This document shows, piece after piece, positions 25,411 through 34,540 of a stretch of DNA of 58,865 bases. The first letter of the stretch is position 1; every line of letters begins with the position of its first letter. The position numbers were made by a program, and so were the translations under genes. The notes beneath the pieces are model-generated. The model had not been told where the DNA came from and did no database searches. It saw only the letters and a list, made by a program, of their open reading frames with translations. Origin of the DNA: Bradyrhizobium sp. ORS 375 (GTDB taxonomy: Bacteria > Pseudomonadota > Alphaproteobacteria > Rhizobiales > Xanthobacteraceae); contig NZ_CAFI01000427.1 in assembly GCF_000239775.1 (NCBI RefSeq), positions 1 to 58,865 on the forward strand. The letters run 5' to 3'.

Positions 25411-28400
25411 ATGGAAGCAATAATCAATCTTCGCAAATTTCTCGCCCGGTTATACCCTGAAAAGGGGGATTGTCGACGCATCGCTTCCGACGCGAGGCTC
25501 GATACCACATTGATCAATTTTGACAGCTCCGCACAGAACATCTGGACGTCAGTCCTCGACCATGCATATCGCGCGCATCGATTAGACGCTCTGCTCTCAG
25601 CGGTAGACCAAGATCTTGTTCCAGATTTGAAAGCTAAACTCTTAAACTTGAAGAACGCGTACTTGCGGACATTGGAGCGGCATCGACCACGACGAACGCT
25701 AGATTTCACGCAAAGAGACATCGTACTCAGCACGTTGGTTGCTCTGGAGACAGCCTGGGCCAATCGACCACAAGACTGTCGGAGTGACGGCTTTAGATAT
25801 AACGAGATCTGGACCGCAACACTGCGTCAAATACTCATTTCTCTCATAGACACCGTCGGGGACATAGAACGTACAGTCGGCGCATGCCTCTATGGTCTGC
25901 CAAGTTGGCTCATCAATCGCAGCGAACCTTCTTCTAGTACATCTTTTTACAATCTTGCGGCGACACTCGACGAACCAAATAGAATTAACGACGGCACACT
26001 CAAGACCGCCGTTCTGCAATTGTGCCACGAACTCAACCAGAACGCCTCTTCTTGGGCAAATCGCGCCAGCGGCGGAAATCAGTTCTTACTGTATCTATAT
26101 CTCGAATTGAGAGATCGATCTCCGTCCCTAGAGAACGTGATCGACAACCGTGCCCAACCTTGGAAACGTTTTGAGGATCGCGGCAGGCGCATCTTTCACC
26201 TTGCTGCGCGCGACGAACGCGCCGCTCTGCGAGAGCAGAACTTGACGTTGACTCTCCTTCAGAGTGAGTTCGACTCGGATTCCCTCGACCACACCACCCA
26301 GGGATTGAAGAGGACGGCCTCCCTGAGCGAAAGCATTGCCCGACTTTCGCGCTTCGACATTCCGCTATGCGGAATGCCGCTATTTGGCACACCGTCATCT
26401 GGAATGCTTCTCGGTGCACGACTTGAATCAGCGACAGAGCGTGTTGATGGCGTCCGTATCGATGAAGAACACAGGGCAGCCCGAGTCGATCGCCCCGGAG
26501 GATTTCTCCAAATCGATCCAGACTGGCAGCCGATAGACGCAAGCTTCCGTCAGGGCGTGGAAAACGGTCTAGCAGCATCTCGAGCGCTGCTGGAGCAACT
26601 CGGACTTAGCAGCGATGAGTACCGCGCGGTCGACCTTGAACTATTTGCAGTCGTTCCGCCGACAACGATCTCGGGCAGTTCTGCCGCACTCCCGGTGGCC
26701 CTGGAAGTCCTGCGCCAATCATTCGATCTTCCGCAGGGCCCTTACGCGGCCTCCGGCGCGCTTGAGATCAAACGCTCTGGTCCAAATAGAGCTATCGAGA
26801 CTTACAGCTTACGACCGCTGGACGAGGCGACAGAGCGAGGCAAAGCGCTGGCAGTGCGAGAGGACGGCTATCGGACGGCCCTCCTATGCGCTGGTCAGGG
26901 AGAACATGCCAGCGCCGAGGGCGTTGTACGCGTCCACCTTCCTGCAGGCTTGATGGACGCCGCCAAGCTGATGTGGGGGCCGCTCTTCGATGAAGTCATT
27001 GATCGCCGTCGTCACGAATGGCTTCATCACGCGGGCTTTTGGCCAAGCTGGCGCACAACGAACGATCTTGATTTTCAGCGAGTTTCCACCGAGCAAGCAG
27101 AAACAATCTACAAGGCTATTCTTTCTAGCTCCGAGGTCGAAATATCTCCTCGCGACCGCAGACCGGTCAGCGCAAAAGCAAGACCTGGCATATTTTTTCT
27201 TAGCTCACCGGCGCGGACAGGCAAGACAAGAATTGCACAAGAGGTCGTCACGCAACTTTTGTTGCGCGGATGGGAAGTCGCCGTCCTTTCTGTAAGACGG
27301 ATGACGGGAGCAATCCAAACGCTGACAGACCCAGCAATGTTGCTACAACTCACGACCAGAGAGATTGACCTTCTGCGATCCGATCGTCCCCGCTTGATGG
27401 TCATCGACGGCATCGAGTACGACGAGCGACTGCGAGAGCTTCGCGAAGAATTGGAGTACATCGCGGACCGGCATTGCATCTCCTTCCTAATCGTTAGGCG
27501 CGCCGATAACTTCAGTAACTGGGACATGACCCAGGACCTCAGCTTTAATGCTATCACCGGCACAGAAGCGCTTCGGACGTTCGCCAACCGACTGCTGGCC
27601 ACTCAGGACGCGGATCTTGGCCGGCAGATCGCGATAGATGCGGCCGTTGCGTCCAGAGATCTCGGCTGGCTCGTCGACGTTGCGTCGGGAAATGACCCAA
27701 AAGCTCGAATTACTGACTTGGTCAAAGGACTAAGGGGTGCAGATCCCGAGCGCCTGAAGAACCTCGCCTATGCCTCATACTGGGGCATTGGCGTCCCCGA
27801 GCGTTTGCTCGAAGGCATCAACCAGACCGCAAAGGAGGCAATCTCTCCGTACATAATTTCATCTACATCAATTGAAGATGGTTGGATCCTAATTGCTTCG
27901 CGTCATGTAGCAAAGGTATTGATAGACATCCTTGACCCTCCGTCGAGCGGGCGATCGCCTCGGGCTCCCTCGCGCGCAGAAAGCCTCCGGTCTATTTCAC
28001 GTGTAGTTGACTATCTAATAAACTCTGCCGAGGAAAGCAAAGAATTGCATTTTATTGATGCCCTGGCTGATGTTTGCTGGCGACTTTCAAGCAATCCTCA
28101 CGCGAGCGCACTACTAAATGGCGTCTACACCAAAGAGCGCTCGGATAGGATCACCGCGCTTGCGCAGCACGACGCGCTGGGACGACCCTCGATGCTGAGC
28201 CTGTTTTCAGCCATATCTACTTATCTTCGTACTGAAGATGCAATCGTAATTCTTGCGAGGATCATGATCCGCTGCCATGAAGAACTGAAGAATGATCGCA
28301 TCTCGTGCTCCGATCTCCGAGCCTGTCTCGAAGTCTTGCACCGGAACCGCGGACTGATCGGCCGCGACTTTGATGAGAGGGGACAAGCTTCAGCACTCGA

Positions 28401-31095
28401 AAAAGTCTGGTCTGACATCAAGACCGACATTCCGACTACATTTGCGAGATTGCTGCGCGACGAAACGGTTCGAAGGGAACGAGTGGCTCTAATCGGCTGC
28501 CTTCTCTCATTTCGTGACGCCGAAGTCGATCTCAAGATACCTGGCATCATGAACGATATACTCGACGATGCTATAGACGGCGGCGATGTGGATGCCACCT
28601 ATGTTTTTAGGATAGTGGACATTGCAGCCAGGCTGCGCTTGATCCTCGATGGTCCAGAGGGAGACGATAGGGCCGTCCGTGGCTGGGCTCGAAACTTAAT
28701 CGACAGCGCTCCTCGTGATTTACCAGGCCGCTCTCTATTACAAGAGTGCCAATTGGAGCGGCTAAGGCTCCGGCTAGGCCTGATATCACAGGATTGGCCG
28801 GCGCATCATGGAGAACTTAACAGACGAATTTCTCTCGTCCTCCCAACTTCAAATATGAACGACCTAATTGCAGGATTTGAGGGAATATATCGCGAGCGAC
28901 CCGGCTATTTCATAAAATACCTCAACGACTTCAATCCATTTGATCGTCTTGTTCTTGACCCTCGGCACGACGCTGGAGCTATTGCCAACCTCGCCGCTGC
29001 CCTCTCCAGATGGCACCTAGAAAGCGCCTTCGACCTGTTCTACTTGGGATCCGAACTAAAGCCTGGTCAGAAGGCAATTCCGAACTCCAAAAGAGCGCGA
29101 GCGTTTGCAAAAGTGATCCGCGCACAGCGAGATGGACGAAATGCCGGCCGACTCATTATTGCCGCGACAAAGATCGACGGTCTATTTCGTAATCAAGATG
29201 CCAATTTTGCCGAACAACTGATCAACCAGGTCAACAAGGATTTCTTCGAGGCCCAGTTCCAATTCGAGAATCGATCTGCAATTCTATTCTATCTTACAGA
29301 AGGGTTACTGCTCGCGCAGCATCCCTATTTTTCGGAACTCCTTCCTAAAGTAGTCGAGCACCTCGGTCGAGCGATTGAGATCGGGTTTCAACCATGGGCA
29401 GCTCGCTTGGCATTTCGTATATGCCGCGACCCCAAATTTGGAACCGAGGCACGCAAACGTATTCAGGAAGTTATCGAACGACATAGCGAGCGTATACTTG
29501 AGGCAATGCTGAGCGCCTCAGATCCTGAAATTGCTGCCGCGCTCCATGGACTCGCTCTACTGGACTGTCGTGAGCGAGGACTAGCGGAGTTGTTCTCACA
29601 GAGAATACGGGCTGACCCGCGCTTGGAGGAGCTTCTTCATGGGCTGGAACGACGTGGCCGTCCCGACATGGTCGTAACTGCTCTTCGCGCTATCGACGCT
29701 ACTCTTAGGCGCTCTGGAGATGGTCTAGCGGGAGCCGAGATTGTTGAGGCAGCGGCTGCTCGTCGGAGACCCGCGTTACCCGAAGAGAAAGATGAACGAC
29801 TCGTCAACGACAGTAAACAAGCTACAAGGATGGCTCATACGCTCCAGAGCGTTAGATGGCGCGGGGTATTTTTAGGTAAGGGAGACGCGGAGGATACGGC
29901 AGCATTGCTCGACCAGTTGAGGCTCCTGCATTCCGGTCTCGCTCGAGCCACTCTACGCAGCGCGCGAGTTTTCTCGCCCGCACGCGGCAAGGGGATTCTA
30001 GCAGACAAGATCCGTCGCCTCGAGCGGTCGCCCGGTCAAGTAGTTCGCTTGTTGGTCAGTGCCGACGCTGTGCTGCCTGGAGTTGGCCGACACTTGCTTG
30101 CGATTTTTATGGAAGCCGAGAGTCGGGCACGAGTCATAAAAGATGAGATTCAGTTTATTCAGAATCCACGAACATTTGCGATGGTGGCCCGCCTATTAAT
30201 ACGATTTGGCTATCGTCCAATCGAACACTTATCGAAGCCCTTCGAGGCTGTTTGGAGCAGGTCAGACATTATTGGCTCGCTTCGCTCTGCTGCGGCACTC
30301 TCCGAACTGATGCGGCTGGCTGCAGCGCTCGACAGGATAGAGGATTGCAAGGGGGGCACAGGATCGCGCCTCACTAACATTGCTGCTTGCATTGATATCA
30401 ATGCTCTTGAACGCAGGATCATGCGGCGTCAGCCTCTAGATCTCGAATTTTTTCCTGCTCTGATTATCCAACTTGAGAACGCAGGCAGATGGAACGTGGC
30501 GCGCCATCTCTTGCGGGTACTCGTAAAGACAAATCTAGCACAGTTAATTGACATCGACACATGGGCTAAGACGCTGGTGTGCTGCCTATATCTGGCAGAG
30601 CAGCCCGGCGCAGATGTGATCTCGGCCATGGATTTGGTCGCGGCACGCCTCTTGTCGGAGCCAAGTGCACTCGACGATTTGGCTCAGTGGCGCTCGTTTG
30701 TTTTGTACGCCGCCGCGCGCGCCTGCTTGCAGAAAGACCTAGATGAACCACGAGGCATTCTGCTCGAACAATGCCCAAGATCCCTTAAGCAAATATCGGA
30801 TCCCGGATTGAGATTTCTTGCAGTCCACTGGCTTGAAGAATGTTCGTGGACGCGAGATATGAAGGCGAGCAGTATCGCAAGCATCAGATCCGCGCCCGGT
30901 CGCGTTTCACTGGATGTTCGCAATTGGCTCAACGCTGTATTCGGATTCGAGCAGGACTATCGACCCGATATTGCTATCGCACGGTGGGAGAATGCGCCCA
31001 GATCGGGCGGTATAAAAGCGTCGGAAAGACTTCATGATTTTGTGAAGCAGCAGGCGTTTGCTGACGAAGCTCGCGAACTCGCCCTCGCGGAGTAG
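25411..31095 (+). CDS. Giant EAD1 - Lon-type protease-like - STAND NTPase - helical-repeat protein
   Basis: The protein has 1894 residues. Residues 4-88 are an EAD1-like adaptor (LRKFLARLYPEKGD, W45 with S-VL, then RLDALLSAV). Residues about 90-300 are helical and unassigned. Residues about 365-515 align in order with the proteolytic domain of Lon (peptidase family S16): the GVENGLAASRALLEQLGL helix, the strand before S424 in ISGSSAALPVAL, the AASGAL strand, and K478 in RGKALAVREDGYRTALL, matching the Ser-Lys dyad of Lon. Residues about 590-730 hold a P-loop NTPase with Walker A S599-PARTGKT (first Gly replaced by Ser) and Walker B RLMVIDG (D666). The remaining 1100 or so residues are helical, Leu/Arg-rich repeats without known motif and probably form the sensor. 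No membrane segment. Overall it resembles NLR/Avs-like hubs. The triggering signal and whether the S16-like domain cleaves anything are unknown. Confidence 0.8.
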   Translation: MEAIINLRKFLARLYPEKGDCRRIASDARLDTTLINFDSSAQNIWTSVLDHAYRAHRLDALLSAVDQDLVPDLKAKLLNLKNAYLRTLERHRPRRTLDFTQRDIVLSTLVALETAWANRPQDCRSDGFRYNEIWTATLRQILISLIDTVGDIERTVGACLYGLPSWLINRSEPSSSTSFYNLAATLDEPNRINDGTLKTAVLQLCHELNQNASSWANRASGGNQFLLYLYLELRDRSPSLENVIDNRAQPWKRFEDRGRRIFHLAARDERAALREQNLTLTLLQSEFDSDSLDHTTQGLKRTASLSESIARLSRFDIPLCGMPLFGTPSSGMLLGARLESATERVDGVRIDEEHRAARVDRPGGFLQIDPDWQPIDASFRQGVENGLAASRALLEQLGLSSDEYRAVDLELFAVVPPTTISGSSAALPVALEVLRQSFDLPQGPYAASGALEIKRSGPNRAIETYSLRPLDEATERGKALAVREDGYRTALLCAGQGEHASAEGVVRVHLPAGLMDAAKLMWGPLFDEVIDRRRHEWLHHAGFWPSWRTTNDLDFQRVSTEQAETIYKAILSSSEVEISPRDRRPVSAKARPGIFFLSSPARTGKTRIAQEVVTQLLLRGWEVAVLSVRRMTGAIQTLTDPAMLLQLTTREIDLLRSDRPRLMVIDGIEYDERLRELREELEYIADRHCISFLIVRRADNFSNWDMTQDLSFNAITGTEALRTFANRLLATQDADLGRQIAIDAAVASRDLGWLVDVASGNDPKARITDLVKGLRGADPERLKNLAYASYWGIGVPERLLEGINQTAKEAISPYIISSTSIEDGWILIASRHVAKVLIDILDPPSSGRSPRAPSRAESLRSISRVVDYLINSAEESKELHFIDALADVCWRLSSNPHASALLNGVYTKERSDRITALAQHDALGRPSMLSLFSAISTYLRTEDAIVILARIMIRCHEELKNDRISCSDLRACLEVLHRNRGLIGRDFDERGQASALEKVWSDIKTDIPTTFARLLRDETVRRERVALIGCLLSFRDAEVDLKIPGIMNDILDDAIDGGDVDATYVFRIVDIAARLRLILDGPEGDDRAVRGWARNLIDSAPRDLPGRSLLQECQLERLRLRLGLISQDWPAHHGELNRRISLVLPTSNMNDLIAGFEGIYRERPGYFIKYLNDFNPFDRLVLDPRHDAGAIANLAAALSRWHLESAFDLFYLGSELKPGQKAIPNSKRARAFAKVIRAQRDGRNAGRLIIAATKIDGLFRNQDANFAEQLINQVNKDFFEAQFQFENRSAILFYLTEGLLLAQHPYFSELLPKVVEHLGRAIEIGFQPWAARLAFRICRDPKFGTEARKRIQEVIERHSERILEAMLSASDPEIAAALHGLALLDCRERGLAELFSQRIRADPRLEELLHGLERRGRPDMVVTALRAIDATLRRSGDGLAGAEIVEAAAARRRPALPEEKDERLVNDSKQATRMAHTLQSVRWRGVFLGKGDAEDTAALLDQLRLLHSGLARATLRSARVFSPARGKGILADKIRRLERSPGQVVRLLVSADAVLPGVGRHLLAIFMEAESRARVIKDEIQFIQNPRTFAMVARLLIRFGYRPIEHLSKPFEAVWSRSDIIGSLRSAAALSELMRLAAALDRIEDCKGGTGSRLTNIAACIDINALERRIMRRQPLDLEFFPALIIQLENAGRWNVARHLLRVLVKTNLAQLIDIDTWAKTLVCCLYLAEQPGADVISAMDLVAARLLSEPSALDDLAQWRSFVLYAAARACLQKDLDEPRGILLEQCPRSLKQISDPGLRFLAVHWLEECSWTRDMKASSIASIRSAPGRVSLDVRNWLNAVFGFEQDYRPDIAIARWENAPRSGGIKASERLHDFVKQQAFADEARELALAE

Positions 31096-31307
31096 CACGG
31101 CAAAGAAGAGACATTGGCCGCCGAGGCTTAGCGAAGCACGACTGCGGCAGAACGCCTTTCTCCCTCAACTTGGGATAGTTTCATGTAGCTCTTTTGGACT
31201 GCTGGTATATTGATTGATTTAGAGCCTCGCACGGCTATGTCCGCGTGCGCCGGGAAAACCCAGGACCAGATGTTCCCGGCGCTACGTCCGATGGGTGATG
31301 TGCCAGA
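31096..31307. other. Short intergenic region after the EAD operon
   Basis: About 210 bases; composition returns to high GC by about 31230. No terminator with a T-run is evident. No gene seen. Confidence 0.4.
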
Positions 31308-31550
31308 TTACTTCCCCATGCTTCCCGCCTGGTTCGTGCCCGGGCCGACATTGCCCTGGCTCGACGAGGTGGAGTCGCGGCCGGACTTCATGTTGCTGCT
31401 GCCGGGCTGCATGTTGGCGCCGGTGGTCTGGGAGGAGTTCGTCGACATCGACGAGTGGTGCTTCTTGTGGTGCTTGGCTTCGGCCGCGAACGGCGCCGCC
31501 GCGAAGCTGACGGCGACGAGAGTGGCAAGGGCGAGCTGAGTCTTCTTCAT
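31308..31550 (-). CDS. Small secreted hydrophilic protein
   Basis: The protein has 80 residues from the ATG at 31550, with GGAG about ten bases before it. A clear signal peptide (MKKTQLALATLVAVSFAAAP then AEA) is followed by a His/Lys cluster (KHHKKHHSS) and a Ser/Asn/Gln/Gly-rich tail. It should be exported to the periplasm. The His-rich patch after the cleavage site could bind metals, but that is inference. Similar small periplasmic proteins of unknown role are frequent in Bradyrhizobium. Monocistronic. Confidence 0.7.
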   Translation of the reverse strand: MKKTQLALATLVAVSFAAAPFAAEAKHHKKHHSSMSTNSSQTTGANMQPGSSNMKSGRDSTSSSQGNVGPGTNQAGSMGK

Positions 31551-31714
31551 GGATCCGATCTCCATCGGGTTGAAACGACACGCACGCCCAACCCGCTGAT
31601 GACGACCGAGTTCCGGATTACCGATCAAGCGTTGGTGTGGTCTCCAGAGCTACTCATTAGGAACGAAACTCTGTCACCAGCGGCGCAACGGGTGATTGCT
31701 GCTTCGCAGCACGT

Positions 31715-32941
31715 TCACGCCATGGCCTGCGCCGAGGCCACTGCCGGCGGTGTTTTCGGGAACGGCCTGAACGTCATCATCATCAGGACCGCGCCGAGGC
31801 CCATCACCCAGGAGCCGACATAGAGCCATGTGTAGCTGGCAAAGCTGTCGTAGATCAGGCCGCCGGCGAGCGGGCCGGTCGCCATGCCGAGGCTGCCGGC
31901 CATCGCTGTGCCGCCGATCACCGTGCCCATGATGCTCTGCGGAAAGTTGTCACGCGCGATCGACGCGTAGAGCGGCATGGTGCCGGCATAGAGGAAGCCG
32001 AAGATGGCGGCGACGGTGTAGAACGCCGCGAGATCGCGCACGGCGACATAGGCGAGCGCGCCGAAGGCTTGCGCCAGCAGGCCGAGCACGAGCACGCGCT
32101 TGGCGCCGAAGCGGTCGCCGAGCAGGCCAAAGGCGATGCGGCCGCCGAGGCCGGCGAGGCCCTCGACGCTGTAGATCGTCACCGCCGCCATCAGCGGGAT
32201 GCCGCAGGTCACGGCGTAGCTGACGGTGTGGATGATCGGGCCCGAATGAGTGGCGCAGCAGAAGAAGTTGGTGGCGAGCAGGATCAGGAACTGCGGCGAG
32301 CGCAGCGCCGCCGATCGCGTCATCTCGGGCGGCCCGGCGGCGGGTCCCGACGTGACGGCATCGCCGGGCGCTGACGATGGCGGGCGTCCCACGAGCAACG
32401 ACGTGGGGATCATGATCGCGGCCACGATCGCGGCGATGAATTGCATCGCGGTCCGCCAGTCGTAGCTGGAGACGAGCCACGCCGCGAGCGGCGACATCGT
32501 CATCGGCGCCACGCCCATGCCGGCCGACACCAGGGAGACCGCGAGGCTGCGATGGGTGTCGAACCAGCCGGTGACGGTCGCCATGACCGGCGGGAAGATC
32601 GCCGCGGTCGCGACGCCCGCGATCAGACCGAACAGCAGTTGGAACACGATCAACGACGATGTCAGGCTCGCCAACAGAAGGCTCAACGCAAGCAGGGTCG
32701 AGCCGATCAGCAGCACCGGACGCGGGCCGATGCGGTCGGACAGCGTGCCCCAGGCCATGCTGGTGCAGGCCATCGCGAGAAAGCCGATCGTCAGCGCGCT
32801 GGAGATGCCGGCGACCGACCAGCCGGTCGCGGCGGCCATCGGCTTGAGGAACACCGGCAGCGAGAACAGGCCGCCGACGGCGACGCAGCCGAGCACGCCC
32901 CCGGCCGCTACGATCACCCAGCGATAATGCGATGCGTTCAT
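31715..32941 (-). CDS. Major facilitator superfamily transporter
   Basis: The protein has 408 residues with about twelve hydrophobic helices. MFS marks are visible: the loop between helices 2 and 3 (WGTLSDRIGPRPVLL), and the equivalent in the second half (FGLLGDRFGAKRVL). The size and pattern fit the OFA/monocarboxylate-like or drug-efflux groups, but the substrate is not deducible. It is single, flanked by the small secreted protein and the DUF6880-like gene, both on the same strand but not close enough to prove an operon. Confidence 0.85.
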   Translation of the reverse strand: MNASHYRWVIVAAGGVLGCVAVGGLFSLPVFLKPMAAATGWSVAGISSALTIGFLAMACTSMAWGTLSDRIGPRPVLLIGSTLLALSLLLASLTSSLIVFQLLFGLIAGVATAAIFPPVMATVTGWFDTHRSLAVSLVSAGMGVAPMTMSPLAAWLVSSYDWRTAMQFIAAIVAAIMIPTSLLVGRPPSSAPGDAVTSGPAAGPPEMTRSAALRSPQFLILLATNFFCCATHSGPIIHTVSYAVTCGIPLMAAVTIYSVEGLAGLGGRIAFGLLGDRFGAKRVLVLGLLAQAFGALAYVAVRDLAAFYTVAAIFGFLYAGTMPLYASIARDNFPQSIMGTVIGGTAMAGSLGMATGPLAGGLIYDSFASYTWLYVGSWVMGLGAVLMMMTFRPFPKTPPAVASAQAMA

Positions 32942-33095
32942 CGGTCGTCTCCGTTCTTACCGCCTCTTTCTGGAAGACGTGCGGGATAGCGCCGGGACGA
33001 CAGCGGACCGCATTTTTTCAGGCCAAGGCGACCGTGCGGGAACCGAGGAATGTCGCGATCAATCGCTGCGACATCGCGCGATTGATCGTTCCGCG

Positions 33096-34523
33096 TCAAC
33101 TCATCAGGTCCCAGAAGCTCGCCTTGCGCACATGCTCGAACTTCAGGCGCGCGAGATAGGCCGCATGCGGCTCGAAGGCACCGAAGTCCGCGATGACCGC
33201 GGCGAGGCTGCCGCATTCGAGCAGATGCCGGGCAGCATGGCGATAGCGGCTGGTGCGGCTGCCCTGCAGGGTGTCGTCGATCATCGCGCGCAGCAGCAGC
33301 GTGGCCACGAGCGGATGCTTGCCGGCGAGCGCATCCGCGGCCGGCGCAAGCACGTGATAGGCCTCGCCGTTCAGCTCGCGGCTGCGCGCCAGCACAAGCC
33401 TCGCGGCGCGATCCAGCGCCGGCCAGCGGATCAGGAAGTCAAGCGCCCCTATCAACCGCGGGAACTGTTCGACATGGTCGAGCGCGCGCCGTTCGGCCTC
33501 GACGTCGTCGAAGTCGGGCAGCCGCTTGAGATGGGCGCGCAGCTGTCGTGCGTCGAGGCTGCGCGCAAAGCAGGCCCAGCGTGCCGCCTGCGCCTCCTCA
33601 TTGCGCCCGAGGCCGTCGAGCACCTGGATGCGCGCCTCCTCCCAGTCCGGATCGGGCCGGCTTGGATTGCGGAGCTCGGCGGCGTCGAGGACCTGCAGCG
33701 CCTCCGTGGCCCGCGCCGCAGCGAGCAGCCGCAGGGCGATATAGGCTGCGATCTCCGACCGCCTGCTCTCCTCCTCGTCGAATTGCGCGATGTAGAGGTC
33801 GACGTCATGGGTCGCGTCCGCGATGGCCAGCAGCGCCGAACGGGCATTGCTGGTGCGGCGGCGCTGCTCCGCCTCCTGCTCATAGCGGGAATCGCTGCTT
33901 CCCCACCCCGCGGCCCTGCGCTGGGTCTGCGAGGGTCGCTGGACCGGTGTCTTGGCGAATTCGATGAAGCGCTGCTTGAGATGAGCAAGCCCGCGCTCGC
34001 CGAGCGCCGGGGCCACCGTCTCGATCAGATCGCCATATTGTGCGTAGGCGTTGTGGTCGAGGGCGTCGAAGACGCGGTCGGCCAGGGCGATGGGATCGGC
34101 CTTGGCCGCCTCAGCCAACGGGCCGAGATCGGCGCAGGCCGCGCAGAAGATGTCGTGAAGCACCCCGTCGCTGTCGTCACAGCGGCCGAGAACGCCGTTC
34201 GCCAGATCCATGAACTGCCACATCAGCTCGAGCGCCGCTTGCGAATCGTGCTCCGCAACCTGTTTCGCGATGCTGGCACGCAAGGCTTCGAGGTCGGCGG
34301 CGAGCGGACGCAGCTTGTTGCGCTCGAGAAAGGTCGTGGCGCGGGCGATCTGCGCCATCCGCTTGCGCAGCTCGGTTGCGATCTTGGCCGGCGTTGCGAT
34401 CTCGAGCTTCAGGCGCCGCTTGATCGCCGTGTCGCGCTCGGCCACCTCCAGCAGCAGCTCGGCGAGGCGCTGCGCCCCGAGCTGCTCCAGGGCCTTGGCA
34501 GTCAGCGGCGTGCTGGAGGCCAT
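33096..34523 (-). CDS. DUF6880-like helical repeat protein
   Basis: The protein has 475 residues from the ATG at 34523; the frame goes seven codons further upstream. It is almost entirely helical, with TPR-like stretches (LGRNEEAQAARWACFARS, EAYHVLAPAADALAGKHPLV). It matches what I know of DUF6880 proteins, of unknown function, common in alphaproteobacteria. No signal peptide. Its start is 17 bases after the stop of the ModA-like gene, so the two probably share a transcript. Confidence 0.7.
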   Translation of the reverse strand: MASSTPLTAKALEQLGAQRLAELLLEVAERDTAIKRRLKLEIATPAKIATELRKRMAQIARATTFLERNKLRPLAADLEALRASIAKQVAEHDSQAALELMWQFMDLANGVLGRCDDSDGVLHDIFCAACADLGPLAEAAKADPIALADRVFDALDHNAYAQYGDLIETVAPALGERGLAHLKQRFIEFAKTPVQRPSQTQRRAAGWGSSDSRYEQEAEQRRRTSNARSALLAIADATHDVDLYIAQFDEEESRRSEIAAYIALRLLAAARATEALQVLDAAELRNPSRPDPDWEEARIQVLDGLGRNEEAQAARWACFARSLDARQLRAHLKRLPDFDDVEAERRALDHVEQFPRLIGALDFLIRWPALDRAARLVLARSRELNGEAYHVLAPAADALAGKHPLVATLLLRAMIDDTLQGSRTSRYRHAARHLLECGSLAAVIADFGAFEPHAAYLARLKFEHVRKASFWDLMS

Positions 34524-34540
34524 TGCAGCCCTCTTCCGCT

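Noticed and set aside
24112-31208. TGCTGGTAT at 24112-24120 and 31200-31208 as attachment repeats flanking the EAD operon
   Set aside because: Only nine bases match and the flanks do not; chance is a sufficient explanation without an empty-site comparison.
31210-31539. Plus-strand frame over the small secreted protein gene
   Set aside because: Trp/Ala-rich complement of a gene with a clear signal peptide and ribosome site on the other strand.
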